Position numbers and translations under genes: made by a program | DNA from: Limonium bicolor | Lineage: Eukaryota; Streptophyta; Magnoliopsida; Caryophyllales; Plumbaginaceae | DNA: 64,000 nucleotides | Assembly: GCA_023374045.1 (NCBI GenBank) | Contig: CM041783.1 | Span: forward strand, 93,035,298-93,099,297 | Reading direction: 5' to 3' | Notes under the pieces: generated by a model | What the model saw: only the letters and a program-made list of their open reading frames with translations | Told to the model about the DNA's origin: nothing | Databases searched by the model: none | Part shown: positions 12,302-21,743 of the stretch, one piece after another | Numbering within the stretch: the first letter of the stretch is position 1 | How the letters are laid out: the number at the start of each line of letters is the position of its first letter

Positions 12302-12309
12302 TATATAAG
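12302..12309 (+). promoter_or_regulatory. TATA box of the B LTR promoter
   Basis: TATATAAG in a GTCTATATAAGG context, conserved in all four B LTRs (20461-20468, minus-strand 32543-32550, 62843-62850; the 3' LTR and solo LTR have an extra A). It is the best core-promoter match in the B LTR; the transcript start would lie about 30 bases downstream. Confidence 0.6.
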
Positions 12310-12885
12310 GGATAGGTTTTTGGATAAAATCAGAACCTCACATACTCAAGAACCCTAGAGAGTCAGAAAAGGCAGCCTCCTCTCTCTCTCTCACGTTTTC
12401 CAACACCCGGCCACCCAAATCATACCGAAAATCCCCAAATCATCATCTAAACACGTTTTCCAATTCCCAAAGCACCAATAATCATCAAAACCCCACAAAA
12501 ACACCACCAAAACGTGAAGAACAGCAAGAACAACCAACAACCAGAAGCTTGGTTCGAAGTCCTTCGGGTCTATCATCAACGGAGCACTCGACGAATCCCG
12601 GTGTGAAGAAACGTTGTGAATCCGAAGGTAAAACAGGTAGAAACTCAGCTTCCCTAATTCTCCACGGTATTATCTGTCTTGCCTCGAAATTTGGGCTCAA
12701 ACTAACCTTCGTAGCTTCTGTATTGCTGTTTATTCAAGCTTCTGTCCAATAACTTGTTTACTAAGTTTCGTGCTTAATTCGAATTCAAATTGAAAACTTT
12801 CAATCACTAACGTCTTGTACATCTTTCAGGCTACGCACCCATAAAATTTGAGCCAAAACACCCTTCGGGAACCCTCAAACCCGCC

Positions 12886-13131
12886 GTCCGAGGGTGTCCG
12901 CACCCGGACGTCATGTCCGGGGTCCCGGACTCTGTCCGAAGCCCGGACACCCACGGACGGCGGCGGGATTTTAAATTTTAAAATTTAGGTTTTCTGATAA
13001 TGTCCGGGCCCACGGACAGCCTGTCCGTGGCCCCGGACTTTACAATTTTTGTTTTCTTTTAATTCGACTTTATTTTCATATAGGTTAACTGGGGTCCGTG
13101 GTTCGGACATTAGGTCCGTGGCTACGGACGG
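12886..13131 (+). repeat. GC-rich GTCCG/CGGAC palindrome cluster in the B 5' LTR
   Basis: Many GTCCG and CGGAC motifs occur in both orientations. The clearest structure pairs GTCCGGGCCCACGGACAG (13002-13019) with the next 18 bases (13021-13038), 17 of 18 complementary. The same 37-bp palindrome is kept in the other three B LTRs. Function unknown. Confidence 0.7.
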
Positions 13132-13560
13132 AAACAAAATTTGACCTAATTCTGCCTCCGAAACCCTAGTTTAGGTAATTTTAATTTCACTTTAATTTTC
13201 TGTCAAAAAATGCTAAAAACACAAAAAAAACAGAAGCTCGCGCACTTAGGTTAAAACGACTCGTAATAAGCCGTAATAAACCAAGTAGAGGAAAAACGAC
13301 CTAGGAAGGGTAATGAAAGTAATTGAACCCTAATTAAGTCGAATATCAAGCCCCCGAACCCGAACTCTCCTTTCCTAATTTGATCTAGGTTAAAATTAGG
13401 TGGCGACTCGTAATAGGTTCCAGTGAGCTAGCTTAGGTTTTAATAATTATTGTTATATGACATAGTTATTAATCTTAGGCTATAAGTGGACCTAAAACCC
13501 GTTTAGATCCCAATCAAGTTAATCCACATAGGATAGGGTTTAAAATCGAGGCTCACAGAC

Positions 13561-13578
13561 TGGCGACTCTGCTGGGGA
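13561..13578 (+). promoter_or_regulatory. Primer-binding site of element B
   Basis: TGGCGACTCTGCTGGGGA begins three bases after the LTR end. It closely resembles the tRNA-complementary site of plant Tat/Ogre elements (usually assigned to tRNA-Arg) and differs from the TGGTATCAGAG site of A and C. It would anneal the tRNA that primes minus-strand DNA. Confidence 0.85.
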
Positions 13579-14779
13579 CAAACTTCTTAATTTTAACTTG
13601 CTTAATTTTAAGAAAGAGGGCTTAACTCGAAAAATGTTTATTTGGCTTTATTACATTGTTTGTTTACCTTTGTGCGCACTTTAATTCCTGCACCTTTGCA
13701 TCATATGAGTACGAGGGTCCACGCAAACCAGTTTTACCCCGGGACCCGTTTGAGGGTCCCCTGCCAGGGACTCACACCTTTTAGGTGATGTGAATAAGCG
13801 GGGGAAAAGAGGAGGGTGTCGTCTAACCACACCCCCTTAATACCTGGGCCTTAGCCCCAAGCGTTTTCCTGGCAGTGCCCTTACCTAGCCCTTTGTTTGG
13901 TCAGTCAAAGACCCGACCGTAGACGCATACCTTCAGGTGATGTGAAAAGAGTGGGGAAGCCCAAAGAGAATAGCGTGCAAGCCCTATTCCTTTGTGGTGA
14001 CCTGGGCCCACGCCCCAAGCACCTCTCCGGATCGATCCATACCCGGTTCAATTTAAACATCTAGTGAGGACATGTTGAATTTGTGTGGGCCTTGCTTGCT
14101 TGTGTGGTCGGCCCACTACCCAGCCTAGAGATTGATAGGAATTTCTCCTACATCAACCTAGCCCAACACGAATTGACAGCTCTATTTGTTTGCGGCCCGG
14201 AGGCCCTGTTTGGTTTAACATGTGAGTAGTTTGGGTCTCGGCCCAAAAGTTTAGATTTAGGTAATTTCTCTTCTGGCCCAATTTGAATTATCCAATTAGT
14301 TCTAGGCCCATAAAAAAGAAATTCACCTGAACTTGAAATAACTCACAAGTCCTTGAAATAAAATCTTTTTTAGAAACCACCTTCTCTGACCCAAAGAAAG
14401 TTAGACCCATTCGTGATTTAGGGACCATTCCAGCTCATGTGCTTTACTTCAGGCCCAAACACATTCCGGCCCAAGGGCTCATTCCAATCTAGGTAGACTT
14501 CTTGTCATGGCCCTATGCCAAAATCATAGATCCAGGTGTCACCTCTTAGGCACAATCAAAGCCATCCGTTTAGATTTCAGTCCAAATTCCAGTCTAAAAG
14601 TACTCCATCCCAAACACCTCATTTTCTGGGCATCCTGGCCCACTTCCTTTCAGTATAAGCCTGTTTTGGTTTTCGATCTACCTTGTGAAACGTCATTTTA
14701 GCCCTAGTATCATTCGGCCCACTTCCTTTTGCCAGCTAATAATGGACACCTTGGAAACAGGTAGGCCTATATCCCGAGA
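13579..14779 (+). other. Untranslated leader of element B
   Basis: About 1.2 kb between the primer-binding site and gag with no long open frame. It has two diverged copies of a block containing AGGTGATGTGAA and ending CCTGGGC...CCCCAAGC (about 13777-13870 and 13929-14028), and from about 14050 to 14730 a high density of GGCCCA motifs. Packaging and translation signals would be expected here, but none can be proved by reading. Confidence 0.5.
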
Positions 14780-15826
14780 ATGGCAGAAGGAGGAATTCCA
14801 ATCAGCACGGATGCTCGGTTAGCCATAGAATTCGATGAGATGCTGAAAAAGATTGAGCGCATGGAGAAGGCCAACAAGCCGGCCGGTTTTGATTACTTTT
14901 CCACTGGATTGTATCCCGAGATCGATCTCCCTCCAAAGTTGAAACTGCCAACACTTCCTCTGTACAAGGGTTCCTCCGACCCACAGCTTCATTTGGCAAT
15001 GTTCGATAGAGAAATGTCTATCCTTTTGCTGAACGATATGCAAAAGGCCAAGGTATTTGCTCGCTATCTTGATGAGACTCCTCAGCGTTGGTACATAACT
15101 CGAAGGATGAATACCAAGACATACGAGGAGGTCTGTGAAGCCTTTCTGCATCATTTTGAGTACGCTAGAAGTTTTGGAGTCACCAGGGCTGATCTTGCAA
15201 GCACACGACAAACAGAAGGTGAATCAATGACCGACTTCGTCAAGCGTTGGAGGATGAAGGCAGCCGCTATGCTCACAAATATGGACGAACAGGAGCAAAT
15301 CCGAATGGTAATCAAGAATATGCGAAAGCAATACAATGAGAAGCTGAAACTCACATACTTTCCTAGTTTTGACTTGCTGATGGGACAAGTTGGTGTCCTA
15401 GAGGAGTTGATCCATAAGGGAGAATTAAAGCTTGGGGACTCAGAAGACACCGGAAATGGTTCAAGGACAGCAGCTTGCGTCCAAAGAGGCATCCAAAAGA
15501 GAACCAGGCAGCATGAGGTAAACACCGTTCGACGGCTAAGAGAATCAGGCTGGGCTATTGGAGCATCAGAGCCACCTAGAAAGAAACTCCGTCAGAGAGA
15601 GTTCACAGACATCGGCCGACCGTTGAGCCAGGCTTTTAAAAGGCTCCAAGAGCGAAGCATACTACAACCTCTCACCCCCCGGCCTGGGGTCCCTCAGAAA
15701 GGAAGGAATCTAAGTCAGTTCTGCCGGTACCACCAATTACCTGGCCACGACACTGAAGATTGCAAGGCTTTGAGGCACACGATCCAGGACCTCTTTGACC
15801 AGGGGTTTCGATGCGACGATATCTAG
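14780..15826 (+). CDS. gag: Retrotransposon gag (nucleocapsid) polyprotein of element B
   Basis: A 348-residue protein that would form the cytoplasmic virus-like particle and bind the element RNA. The ATG sits in a good plant context (GAATGGC). Residues about 75-200 look like the plant Ty3/gypsy gag domain (Retrotrans_gag type), with the FARYLDETPQRWY segment and a following Q..GES..DFVKRW motif. A zinc knuckle lies at residues 315-328, CRYHQLPGHDTEDC, spaced C-X2-H-X4-H-X4-C, so the second cysteine is histidine, as often seen in Tat-lineage gags. A coiled-coil-like N terminus (EMLKKIERMEKANK) precedes. The frame stops soon after the knuckle (GFRCDDI, stop) and no protease or polymerase follows, so movement would need enzymes from another element. 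The frame is intact. Confidence 0.9.
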   Translation: MAEGGIPISTDARLAIEFDEMLKKIERMEKANKPAGFDYFSTGLYPEIDLPPKLKLPTLPLYKGSSDPQLHLAMFDREMSILLLNDMQKAKVFARYLDETPQRWYITRRMNTKTYEEVCEAFLHHFEYARSFGVTRADLASTRQTEGESMTDFVKRWRMKAAAMLTNMDEQEQIRMVIKNMRKQYNEKLKLTYFPSFDLLMGQVGVLEELIHKGELKLGDSEDTGNGSRTAACVQRGIQKRTRQHEVNTVRRLRESGWAIGASEPPRKKLRQREFTDIGRPLSQAFKRLQERSILQPLTPRPGVPQKGRNLSQFCRYHQLPGHDTEDCKALRHTIQDLFDQGFRCDDI

Positions 15827-16620
15827 GAGAATGCTTTTGTTAGAAATCACTTTAAATTCACAGTTCTTAGTTTAGACTTTAGAATATTTCGTTCCCATTC
15901 AGTTTTCCTTTTTAGAATACTTTGAGTAACTTTTCGATGTTTGTACTTAGTGTTATTCAATTTATTTGCCACTAATAAAGCTTTTGCATCCTTCACATCT
16001 TTAAGAAAATCATGTACAAATTTTTCGTAAATAAATGCTTTTTTTTTCTAACAAAAAAAAGGGTTTGAATGCGTGTTTTGATAAAGGCACGTGAAACAAT
16101 CATCTTCTTGCAATAGAACAAGACGATTCGTTTTTTTTCAAATGGGTGAACATGTCCGTCCAAACACCGTCACAGAACATCTAAAACAATCCACAAAGCG
16201 GTCCAAATTCTACATCTGTTTAAGTGTTGTCATAAACCCCAAATCAATACTAGGGGCAATTTGAGCTCAGGTCCGTCGTCTTTAATATTTCGTTTAAGCG
16301 TGTGAGCTAGTCTCTGAGTGAAACTCATGAGAGTGTCTCGAGCGGAAAAACCATGAGCGAACGGCGTGTCATTTTTACACGACTTCGGAAAGACCACATT
16401 CAAAGGTGAGGTAAACGGCATAACTCCGACCGAAGGAGACAATTTGTGAATTTACTCTTAGACCTGTGAAAAGTAACAAAGAGCGGATACACAACTATCA
16501 GGAATGACGAAGCGCCTAGGTACAGCACCACATAGCCAAAAGCTTGTGAACCCTGACATTAAACCCTAGGTACCCCCCTGAGCCTTTCGTATATCCCTTT
16601 TTGACATTATGAACTCCACA
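15827..16620 (+). other. Non-coding spacer after gag in element B
   Basis: AT-rich sequence with T and A runs and no supported ORF. It includes a PPT-like string ACTAGGGGCAAT near 16247-16258, one of several in this element. Nothing else recognisable is seen. Confidence 0.4.
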
Positions 16621-16634
16621 AAATAACCCGGCCA

Positions 16635-17229
16635 ATGATGAATGACCGACCCGGTGACCAAAGGAAGCGAGGAGCCCGACTCTCAGATAACATTCCCATC
16701 ATTCCAAAGAAGCAATGCCGCTATCAGCATGACAAAGTGATCCGCAAATGGTCCCAAAGTGACACAGGATCAACAGAGCTCACATCAAAACAGCTCTCGA
16801 AGCCCAAAACCGGGAAACACAAGAACCCCGAAGGCAAAGCCAAGAAAGATTAAAACAAAAGGCAAACCCGAAGTGCCTCGAAGAAATCCAAATGACAAAA
16901 AGAGAAAAGGTGTAAAGGACAACTTCAAAAGTCCAGGTCCAGAAGCTCGAAAGCAACGTCAACATGAAGCAGCTAGACGACTTCAAGACAAGGGAGATGA
17001 ATCCAAGAGAAGATGCAAGGTGCAGCTTTGGTCACCCCTTTTAAGCTCCACATACCTCAAATATCCCTCCATGGTCCCGTTGTCTTTCATCACACCCTAT
17101 GGCCACGTTATAAGCCTTAAAGACTTCCGACTTGATAGTTGTGTGTCCAATCACGTGAAAGTAACAGATCGAATGCGTAAATTCATCAAATATCAAATTC
17201 AATGGTCAAGAAGTTGTGACCGTAGGTGA
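16635..17229 (+). other. Two overlapping short ORFs, basic, unrecognised
   Basis: An open frame of 72 codons (16635-16853) overlaps one of 156 codons (16759-17229) in another frame. The first 100 residues of the longer one are rich in K, R, P and N (for example RRNPNDKKRKG). I recognise no domain. They could be a decayed remnant of a longer gag-pol reading frame or chance ORFs in A-rich sequence. No second copy in the window is available to test conservation. Confidence 0.2.
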
Positions 17230-17330
17230 GAAACGAGTGCAAGAATCAAACACTTTGAGTGTAAAGCACCACATCAAGACACAATCCTTGACCATGTGAG
17301 GATAAGACTTGTTCGCATGTTTAATCAAAG

Positions 17331-17434
17331 AAAATACTGGGGGCAATCGATCGTTCCGATCGATTGCCATGAACTCTAGCTCAGATTGCCTTAAGGAACA
17401 ATACTGGGGGCAATTGTTGGTTCCAACAATTGCC
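17331..17434 (+). repeat. Tandem pair of PPT-like sites with perfect 12-bp palindromes
   Basis: Two copies about 67 bp apart each begin ATACTGGGGGCAAT. The first folds as GGCAATCGATCG (17342-17353), loop TTC, CGATCGATTGCC (17357-17368). The second folds as GGCAATTGTTGG (17409-17420), loop TT, CCAACAATTGCC (17423-17434). The inner six bases differ between copies, yet both stems are perfect. An alternative is that copy 2 is a collapsed LTR, because it reads TGTTGG...CCAACA after the tract. Confidence 0.75.
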
Positions 17435-18048
17435 ATGACAACACCAACGGAAACCCAAAGCGTGGGCACCACAAACACCACCACGCAGGCCCACATAAGC
17501 CCTTACCACGTAGGCCCACATAAGCCCTTACCCTCACATCATACCACACATGCCCACATAAGCCTTAACCTCCACACAAACACTCTCAGGCCCGTCACTG
17601 GTCTTACCTCCACAAAACATCAGCTCATCTTAATCCAAATCACCATCCAAAATCACACCCCAACCCCAGGCTTGTCATAAATCCTGAACACCACAGCAAA
17701 AGCTTTCAGCACCACAATGAACACCACACATTTCCATTAGTATCGTGTTCATCCTCTGAGAAAAAAATTGCAGGTCTGGAACTCTTAGTCAGGAAATGAT
17801 TATTTCGCTTTCCTTTCTTAACAGTGTTTTTCTCAAGCATTGCCATGTTTGGCACATTTTCAGCTATTTCTTGCTTTGTGCAAATTTTCGGTTTTCGCAA
17901 GCACTTCAATTTCACTTTGCAATACTCGGGTAAACCTTGTCATCTCCATGTTTGGAACCTTAACAATTTGATCACAATGACAATCATTTGCATAAAACGT
18001 GTTTTGCATCCTCACATCATCAAGCATACTGCATTTGCCTGGTCAAGT

Positions 18049-18609
18049 TTAGATGGATCTCGGTCTCCATAAGCAACCGAGTAGATTGGGTCTCGGTCTC
18101 CATAAGCAACCGAGTAGATTGGGTCTCGGTCTCCATAAGCAACCGAGTAGAATGGATCTCAGTCTCCATAAGCAACTGAGTTAGATGGATCTCGGTCTCC
18201 ATAAGCAACCGAGTAGAATGGATCTCAGTCTCCATAAGCAACTGAGTTAGATGGATCTCGGTCTCCATAAGCAACCGAGTAGATTGGGTCTCGGTCTCCA
18301 TAAGCAACCGAGTAGATTGGGTCTCGGTCTCCATAAGCAACCGAGTAGAATGGATCTCAGTCTCCATAAGCAACTGAGTTAGATGGATCTCGGTCTCCAT
18401 AAGCAACCGAGTAGAATGGATCTCAGTCTCCATAAGCAACCGAGTTAGATGGATCTCGGTCTCCATAAGCAACCGAGTAGATTGGGTCTCAGTCTCCATA
18501 AGCAACTGAGTTAGATGGGTCTCGGTCTCCATAAGCAACCGAATAGAGTGGGTCTCGGTCTCCGTAAGCAACCGAGTAGGATGGATCTCAGTCTCCATAA
18601 GCAACTGAG
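18049..18609 (+). repeat. 33-bp hairpin tandem array, 17 copies
   Basis: Each unit holds an inverted repeat around CTCCATAAGCA: either CTCGGT...ACCGAG (11 units, one with a final mismatch) or CTCAGT...ACTGAG (5 units); one unit is mixed. The array lies in the 3' non-coding region of B. Its multiple-of-three length leaves a 201-codon frame open on the minus strand, which is a by-product of the repeat. Confidence 0.95.
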
Positions 18610-18633
18610 TTAAGATGAGTCTCATCCCTAAAC

Positions 18634-19060
18634 CTTAGGCACACATAAGACCTACCCTACATTCTATCCTTTTAGGCTCGTCATAAGACCTAGTTGCATT
18701 CCCTTAGGCTCGTCATAAGACCTAGAACTACCCTTTAGGCTCGTCATAAGACCTAGATCCAACCATTAGAGATAGGCTCGTCATAAGACCTAGAACCTCC
18801 CTTTAGGCTCGTCATAAGACCTAGTTGCATTCCCTTAGGCTCGTCATAAGACCTAGAACTACCCTTTAGGCTCGTCATAAGACCTAGATCCAACCTTTAG
18901 GCTCGTCATAAGACCTAGAACCATCCTTTAGGCTCGTCGTAAGACCTAGTTGCATTCCCTTAGGCTCGTAGTAAGACCTAGCATTACCTTTTAGCTTACC
19001 CACTCTCATCAAACACATGCATTCATCTCATTCATATGGGCTCGTCATAAGACCTAGCTG
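18634..19060 (+). repeat. About 31-bp tandem array with AGGCTCGTCATAAGACCTAG core
   Basis: Ten close copies plus an isolated eleventh at about 19039 share the 20-bp core. The linkers follow a repeating order (TTGCATTCC, AACTACCC, ATCCAACC), giving a higher-order period near 94 bp. Each core has a short TAGG/CCTA inverted repeat. Degenerate edge copies occur at both ends. Confidence 0.9.
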
Positions 19061-19285
19061 CATTACCCAGGCGCGCACAAGACCTGGCGACAGAAAGTTG
19101 GCGAGGTGATGGCAATAAATCCTCCTTTTGCGATGTCAACTTATTTTTGGGATCAACGAATGGTGGCAAGGCAATAAGTCCCCAGGGTTTTACCAGGGTT
19201 ATCCCTGCACACCGGCTTGGGGGGGATGGCAATAAGTCCACATTGGGTCCAGCCAGAGCATCGGCACGGTTTCGGTCCCCCAGAA

Positions 19286-19378
19286 GCATCCGAGCATCAT
19301 CAACATCATCGGCATTATCATCAGCATCAGCATCATTTGCATCATTAGCATTTCATGCATTCTTGCATTTGCATCCAG
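19286..19378 (+). repeat. CAT/GCATCA-type simple repeat
   Basis: Degenerate runs of ATCATC, GCATCA and GCATT motifs lie between the second and third arrays of B. No coding potential is inferred. Confidence 0.6.
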
Positions 19379-19390
19379 TTTTCACATCCT

Positions 19391-19835
19391 AGGCAGTCAA
19401 CGCTTTAGAATAGCTTGACATCATTTTCACCACTTTAGGTAGTCAGCGCCTCAGAATAGCTCGACAGCATATCGTCATTTCAGGTAGTCAACGCCTTAGA
19501 ATAGCTTGACATCATTTTCACCACTTTAGGTAGTCAGCGCCTTAGAATAGCTCGACAGCATATCATCATTTCAGGTAGTCAACACCTTAGAATAGCTTGA
19601 CATCATTTTCATCACTCTAGGTAGTCAGCACCTTAGAATAGCTCGACAGCATATCATCATTTTAGGTAGTCAACGCCTTAGAATAGCCTGACATCGTATC
19701 ATCCTTATAGGTAGTCGGCACCTTAGAATAGTCTGACATCACTTCATTATTATCTTTAGGCAGTCAGCGCCTTAGAATAGCTCGACAATGCTTTGTAGTT
19801 TAGGTAATTAGCGCCTCCGAGTAACTGGGCATCGT
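19391..19835 (+). repeat. 46-bp-type tandem array, about 10 copies in alternating dimers
   Basis: Units contain GTAGTCAACGCCTTAGAAT followed by AGCTTGAC, alternating with GTAGTCAGCGCC...AGCTCGAC, giving a period near 92 bp. The first type has a GTCAA/TTGAC inverted repeat; the second pairs less well. The last copies are diverged. Confidence 0.9.
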
Positions 19836-19935
19836 TAACCCGGTTTTCATACAACGTGGAGGATTCTGTGGAGTCCAAAATTTTGGGGCACCACTCAAGC
19901 ATCAACCAGACTTTTCACATTCGTTACAAAGTCCA

Positions 19936-19950
19936 GTTGACGGGGCAATC
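19936..19950 (+). promoter_or_regulatory. Polypurine-type tract before the B 3' LTR
   Basis: GTTGACGGGGCAATC ends directly at the 3' LTR start. The GGGGCAAT core recurs at about 16251, 17339 and 17407. It is short and interrupted by pyrimidines, so its quality as a primer tract is uncertain. Confidence 0.5.
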
Positions 19951-21743
19951 TGTTATACCCAAAATTTTGACCCCCCTGGTTAGGGTCTGCAAGGTTTTGG
20001 TGTCGTGAGGGATATTTGATCGGGTAATGAGGGATTCCGGCTCGATCGGCGTGTTCCAGGTCCTGAGGCAGTTTCGTCATTGTCAGGGGCGTTTTCGTAA
20101 TTTTTAAGGCTTTTGAGATCTCCTATAGGCTTTCTCTCTCCTCCAAAGGGTGCCCAAATCAGCTCGAAACGCTTTGATATTTTAACCCATGATAGAGGAT
20201 GACATTTTAAGCATAATGGCGTTGGAATTTTGATTTTTCAAATTTCCAATAATTTTCTAGCAATTTCTGACTGAATCTGACGAGAAATTCAATTTAAAAA
20301 TGCTCCGGCATTTAAAAAATTCGTTTCCACCTCAGAAAATTCATAATATCCATTCTTGACATGTGGTTAAAATTTCATAGCAAAATTCCTTTGGGAAGTT
20401 ACTTAGTAAAATATCGAAAAATCTTACTTTTACTAGATTTTCTTTATCTTTAAGAAAGTCTATATAAAGGGATAGGTTTTTGGATAAAATCAGAACCTCA
20501 CATACTCAAGAACCCTAGAGAGTCAGAAAAGGCAGCCTCCTCTCTCTCTCTCTCTCTCTCACGTTTTCCAACACCCGGCCACCCAAATCATACCGAAAAC
20601 CCCTGAAATCATCATCTAAACACGTTTTCCATTCCCAAAGCACCAATAATCATCAAAACCCCACAAAACACCACCAAAACGTGAAGAACAGTAAGAACAA
20701 CCAACAACCAGAAGCTTGGTTCGAAGTCCCTTCGGGTCTATCATCAACGGAGCACTCGACGAATCCCGTGTGAAGAAACGTTGTGAATCCGAAGGTAAAA
20801 CAGGTAGAAACTCAGCTTCCCTAATTCTCCACGGTGTTTATCTGTCTTGCCTCGAACTTTGGGCTCAAACTAACCTTTGTAAGCTTCTGTATGCTGTTTT
20901 ATCAAGCTTCTGTCCAATAACTTGTTTACTAAGTTTCGTGCTTAATTCGAATTCAAATCGAAAACTTTCAATCACTAACGTCTTGTACATCTTTCAGGCT
21001 ACGCACCCATAAAATTTGAGCCAAAAACACCTTCGGGAACAGCCTCAACGCCGCCGTCCGAGGGCTGTCCGCACCCACGGACGTCATGTCCGGGGTCCCG
21101 GACTCACTGTCCGTAAGCCCGGACGCCCACGAGACGGCGGCGGGATTTTTAAATTTTAAAAATTTAGGTTTTCTGATAATGTCCGGGCCCACGGACAGCC
21201 TGTCCGTGGCCCCGGACTTTACAATTTTCTGTTTTCTGTTTAATTCGACTTTATTTTCATATAGGTTAACTGGGGTCCGTGGTTTCGGACATTAGGTCCG
21301 TGGCTACGGACGGAAACAAAATTTGACCTAATTCTGCCTCCGAAACCCTAGTTTAGGTAATTTTAATTTCCACTTTAATTTTCTGTCAAAAAATGCTAAA
21401 AAACACAAAAAAACAGAAGCTCGCGCACTTAGGTTAAAAACGACTCGTAATAAGCCGTAATTAAACCAAGTAGAGGAAAAACGACCTAGGAAGGGTAATG
21501 AAAGTAATTGAACCCTAATTAAGTCGAATATCAAGCCCCCGAACCCGAACTCTCCTTTCCTAATTTGATCTAGGTTAAAATTAGGTGGCGACTCGTAATA
21601 GGTTCCAGTGAGCTAGCTTAGGTTTTAAAATATTATTGTTATATGACATAGTTATTAATCTTAGGCTATAAGTGGACCTAAAACCCGTTTAGATCCCAAT
21701 CAAGTTAATCCACATAGGATAGGGTTTAAAATCGAGGCTCACA
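19951..21743 (+). mobile_element. 3' LTR of element B
   Basis: 1793 bp, from TGTTATACCC to GCTCACA. It shares several variants with the inverted LTR at 31275-33063 that the 5' LTR lacks (TATATAAAGG, CTCCGGCATT, CCTTTGTAAGC, CGTAATTAAACC), so these two are closer to each other than either is to the 5' LTR. Confidence 0.92.

Larger units (their letters stand above)
11790..13557 (+). mobile_element. 5' LTR of element B
   Basis: 1768 bp, starting TGTTATACCC and ending GCTCACA. It carries a TATA box at 12302-12309, a CT-rich leader near 12375, and a GC-rich cluster of GTCCG/CGGAC motifs at about 12886-13131. It is colinear with 19951-21743, the inverted 31275-33063 copy and the partial copy at 62337, but has several small deletions the others lack. 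Confidence 0.92.
11790..21743 (+). mobile_element. Element B, complete gag-only Tat/Ogre-like LTR retrotransposon
   Basis: The 9954-bp unit has two LTRs in direct orientation (11790-13557 and 19951-21743), a primer-binding site three bases after the 5' LTR, a gag ORF, a 4-kb non-coding 3' region with tandem arrays, and a short G-rich tract before the 3' LTR. No protease, reverse transcriptase, RNase H or integrase is visible. This matches the plant class called TR-GAG. Its flanks do not match: ACTCC on the left and GAACT on the right. The partners of both are found at the solo LTR at 31275, showing an inversion. Confidence 0.9.

Noticed and set aside
18020..18625. 201-codon minus-strand ORF with an 11-residue repeat
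   Set aside because: It exists only because the 33-bp unit is a multiple of three and lacks stops in that frame; there is no flanking coding signal.
18634..19060. CRISPR-like array of 20-bp repeats with short linkers
   Set aside because: Linkers are only about 11 bp and recur in a fixed order, there is no cas context, and the setting is a plant retrotransposon.
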